Below the pieces are notes generated by a model. The model was not told where the DNA came from, did no database searches, and saw only the letters and a program-made list of their open reading frames with translations. Below are positions 11,177-25,115 of a stretch of DNA of 64,000 nt, in pieces; within the stretch, counting starts at the first letter, position 1, and every line of letters begins with the position of its first letter. This DNA is from Polyodon spathula (Eukaryota > Chordata > Actinopteri > Acipenseriformes > Polyodontidae), in the NCBI RefSeq assembly GCF_017654505.1, contig NC_054534.1, positions 46,103,226-46,167,225 on the forward strand, written 5' to 3'. A program made the translations under genes and the position numbers.

Positions 11177-11693
11177 TGTTACAGAGATCGAATAATTCTT
11201 GGTGTTAGATCTCCCTCCCGACCTGCGAGGGCGCTGTCTAAAGGGAAGAGTACCCTGCACTGGATGACCCGACAGTTAATTCCCAAGGTTAGGTGGAAGT
11301 CGGCCAGAGGACAGAAGGAGACACGTCTAGAAAGGGGTTAGAGCTACAGTACACTAAATCAATGACCCGGACAGGAAGTGGAGTGGCATCCGCGGATTGG
11401 AGGAGCGGATGCACTCGTTAACCAACGGGTCATGGTTGATGGTATTTTTTTTATTTACTTTTTTAACCTGGTTTTCTTCCCAATTTAGTGTGACCATTAT
11501 TATTTTAATCCTCTTACAAATAAGCACTACACACCGCTGTATTGCTTCATTACCATTGTTATTTATTGTTTTGCCATCAGGCATGGATTTAAAAACCATT
11601 AAAACAACATTACACCAGGATTATCATTGTCTGTCTGTTTATTAATCACTGCTGCATTAACTTCACCTGCACACAGTTAACCACTTTGCCACA
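11177..11693 (+). repeat. Solo LTR of the Gmr1-like family
   Basis: Starts TGTTACAG (family TGTGACAG) and ends CACTTTGCCACA. It shares the CTCCCTCCCGACCTG, AGGTGGAAGTCGGCC and CGGATTGGAGGAGCGG blocks with copies at 36091, 40589 and 54800. About 517 bp. No clear 5-bp target duplication. Confidence 0.85.
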
Positions 11694-13684
<1,991 letters not shown>

Positions 13685-14367
13685 TGTGGCAGAATGTGCG
13701 TAGCGGTGGTGTAAAATCAGGAGACTCCAGTCCAGTTTTTCTGTGCCTGGGGTTTTTATTTTCTTCCCCAGGTCAGGGAAAGCACATTCAACAAAAATAA
13801 TAAGTATAATAACAATAATAATAAAACAATAAGGAAGCTGGGATACACAACAATGTGTAACCCGACCACACAAAGTGTAACAGGGTTGCAGTCCCAAACA
13901 ATAAATAAACAAACGAAAAACACTCCATCTCCCCTTCGCAATCCACGTCCAAAACGACGTGCTTCCGTGACCCCAGCACTTCCAGGTACTCGCTCCTCCG
14001 ACACACTTCTCCGGAGCGTCCCGTTAGTGCTCTAGGATAAAAAGAAGAGGGGCTAGCAGGCCACAATAAAACGACCCATTTGTTTGTTCGTTCGTTCGTT
14101 CGTTCTTTCTTTCTGTACCTTGCCAGAAAGAACAGAACCATGGGCCACGCCCCCATTTGTACGCTCCGTCCCGTCTCGATTGGTCAGCGAGGGCAACCAC
14201 CATCAACCAATCCCCGATTGCCACCGCGCTTGCCGACCGGGTCAATGACGTTGCTCTTTTCAGGTGGACGACTTCCACTTCCCATGGGGGTGACTGCTCT
14301 TCCTTCCTAACGTCCTTACCGGTCAGAAGGGAAATCTAAAAGAAAAATCAATTTTCTCTTTGTCACA
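13685..14367 (-). repeat. Solo LTR, second family
   Basis: Read on the minus strand it starts TGTGACAAAGAG and ends TTCTGCCACA, 683 bp. It has a GC-rich promoter-like part, a (GAAC)n run (14088-14110), and AATAAA with a GT/T-rich stretch near the end (about 13760). The flanks are CTTCC and CTTGG, a poor 3/5 match, so the target duplication is not proven. The terminal bases resemble the Gmr1-like LTRs but the body does not. Confidence 0.65.
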
Positions 14368-14389
14368 CTTGGCCATGTGCATAACATCC

Positions 14390-14935
14390 TTTCTGCCGAT
14401 GACATAACTATATGACTCCTTGCAGCTCATGTTGCGTTTCGCACCTCACCAGATCAATACTGCTTCAATTCCTCGTGCAATATTGGACTATATGGCACAC
14501 AATTGTATCACTACTTGCATCACCCTGTACCTGCAATTAACTTCTCCACACTATGCTGTTTCTACTACTGCACTCAATTACGACTTTTCTGTATCTTGTA
14601 CTTAATTTTACTCTTAAAAGGTAACCGTATTAACATTTTTTTTTGTAATTTCTCTTATTTGAAATCATTATCCATTTATTGTATTTACTACTTAAGTACA
14701 TATTTATTGTATAAAATCAAATAAGAGAAAATAAAAAATACAGTAAATAATTACATTGAGAGCGATTTTGCCTATCTGTACTACTGATGTTATTGTATAA
14801 CTACTCTTATCTGTAATATGATATTTCATAATGTAATATTTTGCAATGTGATACTTTACTGTGCTATTTTGAAACAACTATAAGTAGCTCAGGATAAAGG
14901 CATCTGCTAAGAAATAATGACAATAATGTTGTATT
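14390..14935 (+). repeat. L2-type LINE 3' end
   Basis: Contains the long T/C-rich 3' UTR-like stretch and ends with the tail AAGTAGCTCAGGATAAAGG then CATCTGCTAAGAAATAATGA. This is the same tail as at 63655-63720 (GGATAAGGGCGCCTGCTAAG). Such hairpin-plus-short-repeat ends are typical of fish L2-clade LINEs and the SINEs that borrow them. Confidence 0.65.
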
Positions 14936-15001
14936 CCACCAGCATGATACTTCACATCTGACTCGCCAAGGTGACTGATACCACATTCTCTTTTACATAA
15001 T

Positions 15002-15308
15002 TGTAACAGGGGGTGTTAGTACTTGCTACTTTTGATGTGGGTGTCCGCTGAATGATGAGAGAGAGACAGAGGCATGCAGTTGACAACACCACTCAGGCAT
15101 CCAGGTTTCATTTCAATTAAACAGGTGGCTGCCACTAGGGTACCAGCAATGATAGCCCTAGTGCAGGAGAACATACACAGATGGTGTAATCAAAATAATA
15201 ACTCCAAAACGATGAGAAAACAGCTAAAAACAAAAGTTTGCCAAACACTGGCTTAGCGCTGCTTCCACTAAAAGGGAGGTCCCGCTTCAGAACCTACTCT
15301 GTGCCACA
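15002..15308 (-). repeat. Possible short solo LTR
   Basis: On the minus strand it begins TGTGGCAC and ends CCCTGTTACA (307 bp), with an AATTGAAATGAAACC stretch where a poly(A) signal would sit. No target duplication is visible. Confidence 0.35.
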
Positions 15309-16748
15309 CTAAAAAACTGCTGTCCACCGCACAGGGCCCACAACATGGCAAGGACGGACCTGTGCATGCACCTACTGTCCACATTAGACCATTAGGTCAA
15401 AGCACATGCCAGCCTAAATATTTAACTACTTCATATAAAAATAAAGATGGCCTTACGCAAACTCTAGCTAATAGTTGAAATATAAGTAATATATTTTAAA
15501 GTCTGCCAAGTTAAAGAAATAAGCAGCTTATATATTTTATCAAACCAAATAAACTTAAAGCAAATATCATTCAAGAAACTTCATTTAACAGGGAAGAAAC
15601 ATATTTTGAAATCCATTTGCCGCAAAGTGTTCTGATTAGCTGATATTTTTGTGTGGGATTTTATTATCCATTACCTCATGACATACACTTATGGCTCTTA
15701 GTTTCTGTTTTTTTAATTTTGGTCATGTGATAGTTATTCTCTTGGAAAAGAGTTGAAACAATGATTCCGTTTCATTGATAAGGTAAAAAAAAGCAGCTCC
15801 TTATTTTTAATTCACCTAACACAAAAAGAGAGTTCAGTTAAATTGCTCCCCCTCACAGATATAAAATCTTAATGACTCATTGCAAAAATGTTATAACCTG
15901 TTTTGCAAATAAGTTTCCTCTTAATTGCAATTTAATTAAATCAATTTAATTTCACTCGCTGTTTGCGTTCAGTTTGAATTAAATAAGTTGCCTTTTTTCA
16001 CACTCAGCACTCAAAGGAATCAAAGGAACTTGAATGGTTCATGCTAAGCTTAACTAAGCTTAAAAATTGATTTAATTTTCAGACAGAAATGAAACAGAGC
16101 ATCAAACATTAGTCTTAAGATAAGGATCACATGAAGAGCAGTTGAACAGTTCTCTTCAGGTTGCTTTAACTATGCGAGATGACGTCTCTTAAGAGATACC
16201 CTACACAAGACATTAACATCTTATAAATGTCTGCGCCCGTTGTGAAAAGACAGAATGTGGCAAATGCATTGGTACAGTTGAAAATTGTGTTTTCTGCGTA
16301 GATTGTACTTAGAAAGCTGTAATAGAACAGACAGACCGAGACTTTGAACTCGCTTTCATTCAAAGTGCTTTCACGTGCAATAAATTGTTATTTTAGTTTT
16401 ATGCTATTTTTATAGCGAGTTATTTATGTTTTACAATTGTATATGTGCATACAGGTTTCTACACAGAAGTTTGAGTAAAGTATATTCTATTACAGCATTT
16501 CATGTTTATGTATATGTGCTCTTTTTGAAAATAGACAAATATTTAATTTTCAATGTAAATACTGTGTTTCTGTGCTGAAAATGTTATGTATGATGTCCAT
16601 AAATAAAAATATTAAGTTGATTCAGAGTGTTTGTTTTTCATATCGAAGCCGCACAAATGGAGCCTCACATTTTGTGGATATATTCCGAAAACTAGGCGGT
16701 TCTAGTGTTAATGCTTTGAAACTGAACTGAAAAATAATGGTAAACAGA
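15309..16748. other. No recognised feature
   Basis: AT-rich unique-looking sequence. No protein or repeat similarity recognised. Confidence 0.4.
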
Positions 16749-16848
16749 AAAATCAATCTGTGTGCTGGGTCTATGTAACACGACGACAGTCACCGAGGTT
16801 CGTTTCCCCCTTTAGAAACTATAGACCCAGCACACACAAATTGATTTT
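16749..16848. repeat. Long inverted repeat (hairpin) at an LTR-like end
   Basis: Arms at 16749-16774 and 16821-16848 are complementary over 26-28 bp except for a 2-nt gap and one mismatch; the shared core is GTGCTGGGTCTAT. The 46-nt loop contains GTAACACGACGACAG. The right arm lies inside the LTR-like block that follows; the left arm lies just outside its apparent end. Confidence 0.8.
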
Positions 16849-17245
16849 AAGAGCGGTTGCACTATTTATTTTAATAACAAAAACAAAACAAACACCTAGC
16901 TCTAATGAGCACTAACTACACACAACACCGAAAATTAACTATAAAACAGGACAGCTAAGCCGTTTACCTGTAATACAAAACACTATACAAGGTTCCCCCC
17001 CCCCCCCCCCCCCCCTTTACGGTTGAGCACATTCCCAATTTGGCTCTTCACTCTAACAGCCCAGAAGAGACTGGCTGCACTCCTTTTAAACCCTGCACCT
17101 GGCTCTAGTTTGCAATCATAGTCAGATGTTGGTGATAATTTTCCAAATGGGAGGCTTGTCAGAACCCATGGCCTTCTGGGAACTGTAGTTCTGTGCTCCC
17201 AGGACTACACTTTCTCTGCTCCCTGTTTCACGCTCATGTTGGCAT
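16775..17245 (-). repeat. Probable solo LTR
   Basis: On the minus strand the segment has a GTTTAAAAGG TATA-like site (about 17090), a G-run (16996-17017), AATAAATAG poly(A) signal (about 16870) and an apparent end GTGTTACA at 16775. The 5' boundary is uncertain. Family not identified. Confidence 0.45.
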
Positions 17246-18293
17246 CTACTTTTGTCTGCATTAGTATGTACGATTGTAGGCTATAAAATATGTTAACATT
17301 AGTGTCAATAAGTGCTATTAGTGTTTGTAGTTATTTATACCATGTATGTAACACTTCATTATATATTTAAGTTTTTAAAATGACAACTGATCTCCCTACC
17401 TAATACACTTTGTTTATAATTGTTCGATGAACCTTTCATGTATTTTCTCCAGTACTCTTTGCCCGCCATCGTAATGAATAAACTCAACATGATTAAAAGT
17501 AGCCACCAAACACTTAGAGTATTAAGAACATTTTATATGCATACAAACATGTGAAGGTGAAAGTGTACATGGGAAGTGTTTAAGCAAATTCTATGTCAAT
17601 GATCTCAATCACATTCCTAGTGGACCTGTGTGCCCTTGTATGCCTGTTCTTGTGTTTAAGACATAGGTGTTAAAAGCCAAGGATGCATTGCAAATCCACA
17701 AATCACCCAAAGAAACTATTGTAATATGCAATTTTCTATACCAAGATTTCAGTTGTGTAATTCAAATAATCTACAGTAGATGTCAGCTGTCATAATGAGC
17801 TTATGTAGAATTCACGTAGGCTACAGTTGCATTGACAGTTCCTTGGTAGTAACATTACTATAGTAAAATATGCCCGTCTACCCTATATCCCCCAGCAGTT
17901 ATATGCACACTCTTGTCATGGCATAAGTGCTTTAGATTTGGTTTTAGTTAATGGATGGGCTATGACTAGCTTCAGTGTTAGTAGTTGCTGTCATGACATT
18001 GTAGGCAAAACAAGCAGGTTTCCAAGATTACACATCGTTTTTTAGGCCTTGATAACAAGTGAATTGAGAACAACTGAAATAGTAAAGTAAATGAGGTCAT
18101 GTACTACAGCTCTTTATAAAAACTGCTATAAACAATAAATACATTCCCCATCAGCAGCAAACATCCTCTTCTATAGATAAGTGCCTTGCACAAAATGAAT
18201 TGCATTTCAAAGCAGTTTTAAAACACTAAATTTATGTTAGGCTCATAACATTAGCTTGCGAGTTATCACTCTTCATGACTGTCCGTTCAATTT
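17246..18293. other. No recognised feature
   Basis: Unique-looking AT-rich sequence with no open frame of interest. Confidence 0.4.
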
Positions 18294-18690
18294 TGTAACT
18301 CAGCGGTGCATAATCTTGAGGTTGTAAAGCAGCCAATGTGGTGGATGTTGCATTGCAAAGAGAAGGCAGAGACACAGGAGTATTGCAAATCAAAGCGGCT
18401 GTTTATTTTCAAAAGTGAACAGGAAGAGGCCGAAACGATTGAGTTAATGTTTACAGTGGTTGTCCAGTTAAGACAAAATGAAACAAAATAAGGCAAGCAA
18501 AAACCAAAACAAATAGCTAAATGAGTAGCTGGAGACTGCTACAGGTAGGCACTGCTTTTCACCTATTACACACAACCTTCTTTATCTGACTTGATGGGTT
18601 TCATGGCTCAACTGGAGCTCAGGGCAGGATTTTTATAGGTTAAAATTCCCAGCCCCTCTGCCTGGAACATACCAGTATAAAATAGAAAAC
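18294..18690 (-). repeat. Probable solo LTR
   Basis: On the minus strand: CCTATAAAAATCC TATA-like site near 18640, GAAAATAAACAGCC poly(A) signal near 18400, and end CGCTGAGTTACA at 18294. Layout matches a solo LTR. The start is uncertain and no target duplication is visible. Confidence 0.45.
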
Positions 18691-20225
18691 TATTTAATCT
18701 TAATTAAAACCTGGATATAAATAATATCCCAAGTAGTCATACTAGTAAGCTATATATTAGAGTTACTATGGATGAGGTACTTTTGACAGAAATAGTGTTT
18801 TCTCCATTTATTCCCCCCTGCTCCCTCAATAGACTAACATGCATGCTCCTAACAGACTGCAAAAGCATGCACAATGCACACGCCCATCCTTACTTCCAGG
18901 TAGCACACTACACACTAACAAACACAACCTGCCGCTTTGTGCCACATTTTACCTGAAAGTACAATTCACATTTTTAGGTTACCGTTCCTTTGTCTTTTTC
19001 ATAACGCATTTCCAAATTAAAAGATATAAATACATTCATTTTTTAGAAAGTAGAGACCAGAGATAAGTTCAATAGGCAGAGCGCTGTCTCGGGGCACCCC
19101 GTAACACATGTTAACAGTTACTGAACTGTTTGTTAGGAGTGAGCAGTTTCATAATAGCAGGTGCATTAAAACAGTTGCTTTAAGTGAGTTTTGCAATTTG
19201 TGTATACTTTTTAAATGCAATTACTTCTAATGTAAAGTTATGAACACTTTTTTGGTTTAGCATTTTGAGTCATATTTGTGAAGTTCTAAAATGATCCATG
19301 CTTACTTTTCTAATACAATAGTCACATTAAAAAAAATACCATAATCAGTTTTAAAAAGCCAAAATGACAACAAGTAATACTTCGTGTCGGTCATACAAAT
19401 CCATATTTGAAAAAATCAATTTGCAGCCACCGCACTGATAATGCAGGTCAGACGTATTGAACCTCCAGCGAGGCAGCTCTGAGCTTGACTCGCTACTGTT
19501 AGGACACTCTTGGGGTGTGCACATCATTCAATAGGAAGCGGCAGATAATGCCCTGAGGTGCTTTGCTCATTGAACGCACTCAAGGGATCATCAGCACAAT
19601 GAGTGATGAAGGACATTTAAAAAAAAAAAATGGACACTTCCACAATACAGGAGTAATTTATATGCAAATAGCCTTCTGTAGGTGGAACAAGAATGCCTGG
19701 ATTAATATTTTGTTTTCTCTAGTGCCTGTGCCGAAACCTTGTGTTAAACAACTATGACAACAAAATGGCAAAGACAAAAATATCTTTACAATTAAATAAC
19801 AAAAACATAACTCAACTTTGTTTGCTAGGCTCAACTAGGATTGCTTTGTGAACTTTGCTTAGTGTAGGAGCAGATGACAATCCTGAAGTGGCATGGCCCC
19901 AGGTGGATAGCAGAAAATGTCAGAGGTTATGTTTGTGTGACTTTACAGGCAAGTATCTTTTTTTATAACAACCTTCTCTACTATACCCCCCCCCCCCCCA
20001 TCTCACTCTGAGATGAGTGAATGCACACACCCCACATTCAGCCCCTCCCTACAAGAGCATTAGTCTTTTGACCCACCCACTGATAGCCTCACATATGGAG
20101 TGTCTGCAGGCAATACAGCAGTTAGTCTTCATTGCAACCATTCTTCTGGAATGCCGGGAGGGAGAAGGCAAGCCCGGGAGACAAACAAAACTACAGTGCA
20201 TCAGAACTCATAATACAATAAAGAT
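18691..20225. other. No recognised feature
   Basis: No coding similarity. A C-run lies at about 19986-19999. Short open frames here have no recognised relatives. Confidence 0.4.
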
Positions 20226-21673
20226 ATGCCTATAGGAAATATTAACCCCCCCCCCCCCCCCCCCTTGTTACTCAACACTTTCAATGTGTGAAAAAATGGG
20301 GAAGGACAAATTAAATAAAAAACCAAAAAATCAATTAAATAAAACATTAGATAAGTTTTCACCCCCTTTGCTATAACACTCCTAAGTAAGCTCAGGTGCA
20401 ACCAATTGCCTTCAGAATTCAAACAGTAAGTTAAAAGGAGTCCATCTGTGTTTAAAAAAGTGGTTCATATGATTTCAGATTAAATACACCGGTCTCTGTA
20501 AGGTCCCACAGTTGGGTAGTGCATTCAAAGCAAAGATACTACCATGAACACCAAGTAGCTTTCAAAACAACTCCGGGATAAAGTTGTGTAAAGGCATAAA
20601 TCAGGGGAGGGGTATAAAAAGATTTCAAAGGCATATAGAGCAGGCTGTCCTCCCAAACTGAGGAGCTGGGTAAGAAGGTCATTGGTCAGAGAAGCCACCA
20701 AGAGGCCAATGACATCTCTGAAAGACCTACAGCGTTCCATGGGAGAAACTGTGCATGTGTCAATAGCTCAGGTACTCCACAAATCTGGCCTGTATGGAAG
20801 ACTGGCAAGGAAGAAGCCATTTCTGAAAAAAGCCCATGTAAAATCCTGCTTGGAATTTGAAAAAAGGCATGTGAGAGACTGTGAAAAGATATGGCAAAAG
20901 ATTGTGGCCCGACGAAACAAAAATTGAACTATTTGGCCTAAATGCAAAGCACTATGCCTGGCGCAAACCCAACACATCACCCAGGTAACACCATCCCTAC
21001 TGTGAAGCATGGTGGTGGCAGCATCATGCTATGGGGGATGCTTTTCATCAACAGGGACTGGGAAGCCTGTCAGGGTAGTGCAAAATGGATGGAGCAAAAT
21101 ACAGGTATATCCTTGAGGAAAACCTGCTTTAGTCTGCAAAAGATTAAGACGGGGACAGAGATTTACCTTTCAGTAGGACAATGACCCGAAATACACAGCC
21201 AGAGCAACACTGGAGTGGCTTAAAAACAAGAAAGTGAATGTCCTAGAGTGGACCAGTCAAAGCCTGGACTTGAACCTGATTGAGAATCTGTGGCAAGACT
21301 TGAAGATTGCTGTCCACCAGCGATCCCCATCCAACTTGACAGAGCTTGAACAATTTTGCCAAGAAGAATGGGTGAATATTGCATGATCCAGACATGCAAA
21401 CCTGGTACAGACTTACCCCAAAAGACTCAAAGCTATAATTACTGCCAAAGGTGGTTCTACCAAGAGTTGACTCAGGAGGGTGAATACTTATCTAACTAAT
21501 GCATTTCAGTTTTTTTCATTAACTCTTTCACAATAAAAATTCTCTTGTCTCTTCGAAGTGTTGAGTAGGTTGTGTAAATCAAAGGAAAAAAACATTTAAA
21601 TGCATCAAGATTTCAGGATGTAACACAAACTGTGAAAACATCCAACAAGGGTGTATACTTACTATAGGCACTG
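20226..21673 (+). mobile_element. Old Tc1/mariner transposon
   Basis: The right end GGCACTG|TA (21673) pairs with a left end GCCTATAGG near 20226, both opening into matching ACCC/GGGT-CTTGTT sequence. The left repeat is damaged by a C-run at 20247-20264. A decayed Tc1-type transposase lies between. This is a different and older subfamily than the copy at 62005. Confidence 0.8.
20544..21471 (+). pseudogene. Tc1 transposase relic
   Basis: A start near 20544 (MNTK then a stop) is followed by recognisable blocks: [32 protein letters not shown] near 21001, [16 protein letters not shown] near 21180 and [17 protein letters not shown] near 21270. They contain the positions of the second Asp and the Glu of the DD34E triad. 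Several stops and frameshifts make it non-functional. Confidence 0.85.
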
Positions 21674-21675
21674 TA

Positions 21676-22333
21676 TCTTCCACTCCAACAGCATTCTTCC
21701 TCCATTCACTGTCCCTATGTACTGGAGTCATGTAACAGTTAACAATAACTAGAACACTAGCATCCATCAAAAGGGATGCTTACATATGTAACACAAGCTG
21801 TTAAACAGTATTCTTTTAGTCTCACCAATGCAAAGTGTACTTAACTTTCTTTTCTGTGCCATGGCCTTCACTGCATTTAGTTGTGCAGGTTTATTTCCTT
21901 ATGCTTCTCCATTGTATTTGTTGTTTAGATTCTAGTGCTGCTTTTCTTCCTTCAGTGTCCAAAAATGGCCAGAGTCCAGTATCAATGTGTCCCTCTCCCC
22001 AGTGTTCTCCCTCTCTGTTCTATTGGTTCCACTTATATAGAGAAACTAACAAAGTGGTGCTGATGACTTGCACCTGACTATAATTGAGGTCCCAATTGCT
22101 TGTGACCGTGCCTGTGGTAAAATAATTCTCCTTATTGGAGTCTCCCTTTGGGTATAAAAATAAATAAAACACACAGTGTAAAAAATACAATACTTAGTGT
22201 GACTAAAATAGTATACAATAAAACCACCAGTGAATAAAACAATTAAAACTTTCATCATTTGTGACAGTTACTGTGAAGGTTTAAATCCTATTTATATGGC
22301 TAAAGCCCAGTTCACAACTACAGGTATCTGGAC
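21676..22333. other. No recognised feature
   Basis: Spacer between Tc1 and the hAT relic. On the minus strand the 22020-22260 part has a CTATATAAG site and A/T-rich stretches that could be a decayed LTR; not supported further. Confidence 0.3.
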
Positions 22334-22591
22334 TTAACGTATTAGCAAAAGAATGGCAAGCCTGACTAACCACTTGTATCCATCATTATTTTGAAAGAAG
22401 TGGCACCAAAACTTTACAATCTCATTACTGCATCCATCAGACTGGAACAATGTCTTTACTGCATCACTTTCACAAAACACTTCATATTGCATTTCCAGTT
22501 CAAGAACAGGTAGGTTTTTGGCAAATATTTGCACAATTTTAGACAGCTTGGTTACAGGGAGTTTGGGGTTGAGGGGATCAAAAAACAACAT
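22334..22591 (-). pseudogene. hAT-type transposase, C-terminal fragment
   Basis: 85 open codons resemble the region just before the hAT dimerisation domain of ZMYM6/hAT-like proteins: a FDPLNPKLP start, a leucine-rich middle, and EIVKFWCHFF followed by WLVRLAILLL. It is collinear with the 23306-23577 fragment on the same strand, about 0.7 kb downstream of it in coding direction, so both probably come from one element split by a later retroposon. Confidence 0.5.
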
Positions 22592-22809
22592 TTATTTATC
22601 AAGTTATTTCTCTGGGAATCTCTTCTGAAATGAGCTGTGCAGTCTTTCTGCTTACCTGACAAAGGTCATTTTAATTTACTTTTATTACTAAGATTTCTAG
22701 ATCAGAGAGGTGGTGCTCTGATTCGCATTCTTCAAAGAATGGGTTGAATTTATCTTTAGGGATTTTCAACTGGTTTGGATTAAAAAACACTGGGTTATCA
22801 TTGCCTACA

Positions 22810-23101
22810 TGGTTCGCTCTTGCTTTCCATGCTCTTTAAGCCCGAAATCTGCTATTAGCTGTTCTGTTGCTGCTACTGTTTCATGTATTATGTTACTATC
22901 ATGTGTTATGCACTTTCCTATGTATTTAATGTATTATGCATTGTTTTTTTGTTTGTTTGTTTTGTTTTTTTTTTTTTACTGTATATCATGTATTATGCAT
23001 TTCTCTGTATTTAAAGTATTATGGATTTTTTTGTTGTTACTGCATCTTGTAAAGCACTTTATGAAAGGTGCTATATAAAATAAACATTGATTGATTGATA
23101 A
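22810..23101 (+). repeat. Retroposon 3' end with GATT-type tail
   Basis: T-rich body, then GTAAAGCACTTTATGAAAGG, GCTATATAAAATAAACATTG and the tail TTGATTGATTGATA. This is a typical fish LINE/SINE 3' terminus. It lies between the two hAT fragments. Confidence 0.55.
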
Positions 23102-23305
23102 TACAAGTCAACATTGTCTTTCTGTATGGTTTCATTCATATGATGAAGTGTCAAAATCCAATCCAAAAACAGGAAGTACAAAATTCATTTGTGATTTTGC
23201 ACCATCTCATACAAATTGCCACAGTTTTCACGATAGCGAATTGAACCTTAATTGCAATTTGCCTGTCTTTCAAAGTAATGTGCAATTTTTAAGGTTACAA
23301 ATCAC

Positions 23306-23577
23306 TCACTGCAAGCTGCAAGGCTCAGCCATATAATTTTTTTGTAGGTTACAAGGTGGGTGTATTTCCTCATCATTTAGCTCACAAATGCAAGCATATT
23401 CTTTCTTTTTTGCTTGGCCACTGAAGTAAGACAGACCATCTGAAATAAATCCAACTAGCTTTTCCACTGGGTAATACTCACGATCAAAGAATTCAATGAT
23501 TGCATTTGATATATTTTCTGCAGAGCATCTCTCGCTTATTTCAATTAGGCGCAACAACTGTTTTTGTTTTTTGTTTT
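23306..23577 (-). pseudogene. hAT-type transposase, middle fragment (DUF4371-like)
   Basis: The open stretch carries LIEISERCSAENISNAIIEF followed by EKLVGFISDGLSYFSGQAKK. This matches the LVGF-x-x-DG-A/S block of the hAT/ZMYM6-like DUF4371 family, where the Asp belongs to the RNase H-fold catalytic core. It ends abruptly and is not intact. Confidence 0.55.
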
Positions 23578-23608
23578 CAGTGTCAACAAATCGGTGAAAC
23601 AGTATTAA

Positions 23609-24189
23609 CCTTTAGCGGTCAATTTATTCAGCGCCTGTCAGGCGCGTCAGGTCCAATTTATTTTCACACACGCTGTTTATTTTACAAGCTCTGTTTAAAA
23701 GTATTTTTTAACAGTAAAACAGGTTTAAAAGGCACTCCATATCAACAGGATGCTCAGTACTGCATCTCCAGCCAAGCCCCACCCCTTGTAGCTGTATTTA
23801 ACGCATACCTCTTCATAGTAGTGCATACTGATAAATTCTCTCCTGATCACATGTTTTATCACAAAACTCCTCAATAATGCGATCCAAGTCATTATTTTAT
23901 TACTATAACATCTCAACAAGCTCTGCAAATGTCTGTGATATTCTTTGAGTGATGGATGCAGAAGCAGCTATCTTGTCTTTGTATAACCGTGTTAGGTCTG
24001 TGGTGCAGGGCCTCTGTGTATTGCTCAGATCCGCCCCTTTTTTCGGCTTCTCTCGGCTCATATTGGTATCATTCGCTCATTAAAAGGTTTTCTCAGCTTT
24101 TTCAGGAGAAAAAACTACTAGAGACCTGTGCTTGACATCTTTTTGATGATGTCGGACAGGGTCAGGGTCCGACATAGGACCGCAAATGG
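23609..24189. mobile_element. piggyBac-like MITE, copy 1
   Basis: 581 bp flanked on both sides by TTAA (23605-23608 and 24190-24193), the piggyBac target. Termini CCTTTAGCGGTC and, reversed, CCATTTGCGGTC match at 10 of 12 positions. Internal sequence matches 35551-36072 in the opposite orientation. No transposase. Confidence 0.75.
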
Positions 24190-24356
24190 TTAATTGGCTT
24201 TTGTCACTGGTATCTGTGCTTTCATTTCATATTACATGTACAAATGGTGCTTGATGTAAGCGATCCAAATTTTCAGCAAAAATATCATCCCCTATTTTTT
24301 CTGTATTCCTTGCAACAGTCCTGGTTCTGCTGTGGAGTCTTTGAAAAGGAACTGAG

Positions 24357-24640
24357 GGGGGCTCCTGAGTGGCGCATCCAGTAAAGGCACTCTGCCCGGA
24401 GTAAAGGAGGCACCCCGTAGCCTGAAGATCACCAGTTCGAATGCTGTAGTTCTGTAATGGCTTTACAGCAGGCTTGCAGTGCAAAAAAAGCTCATCTTCA
24501 TCTCTCCCAGGTTAGTGCAGGTGTTGCAGCGATGATCTTGGTTGAATAACTGGGCTTCCCAAAATGGGAGAAAATCAGAGGCAAAAATAATTGGTGATTC
24601 CAGATTAAAAAATGTAATTAAATAAATAAATAAATAAAAT
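24357..24640 (+). repeat. tRNA-derived SINE
   Basis: Contains an A-box-like GTGGCGCATCCAGTAAAGG (about 24369) and a B-box-like CCAGTTCGAATGC (about 24432), spaced as in RNA polymerase III promoters. A tRNA-unrelated body follows, then an AAATAAATAAAT tail at about 24620-24640. Confidence 0.7.
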
Positions 24641-24968
24641 GGAACTTTAGGATCATTTTAGTAGTGTTGTCTTTAAAATTGTTGCATTAGTAAATGGGGT
24701 TTTTGCTTTGACAAAGCCATAAGTCAAGGAAAGGTTGTTTTCAAAGTCTATTTTGTCTTAGCAGAGAAAACTTGACATCAGTTTAACTTGCCATGACCTG
24801 CTGCCTTCTTTTCAACAAATGACATGTTTGCAGTTTTTGCTCTCATTTTATAAAATTTTTCATTGTGGTTACGTGCGGTTGTTGATTGTAGTTGCTTCAT
24901 TACTTGTTCACAACGCATATATTCCATCATCTCATTTGCACTCTAAGGTGTGTGGGAATCGTGGAGGA
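24641..24968. other. No recognised feature
   Basis: Short spacer between the SINE and the AAT microsatellite. Confidence 0.4.
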
Positions 24969-24969
24969 A

Positions 24970-25038
<69 letters not shown>

Positions 25039-25039
25039 T
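24969..25039. repeat. (AAT)n microsatellite
   Basis: About 23 AAT units. Open frames through it are poly-Asn/poly-Leu artefacts. Confidence 0.95.
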
Positions 25040-25115
25040 GGTTTTGCAAATTAACATTTTTTAAAAAAGATAGCTGTAATTCAATTTGAGATATCTCAAA
25101 ATGTTTTATAGATAT

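Noticed and set aside
13685..14367. Host promoter or CpG island
   Set aside because: The GC-rich part sits inside a TGTGACA...GCCACA unit with an AATAAA near its end, so a solo LTR explains it.
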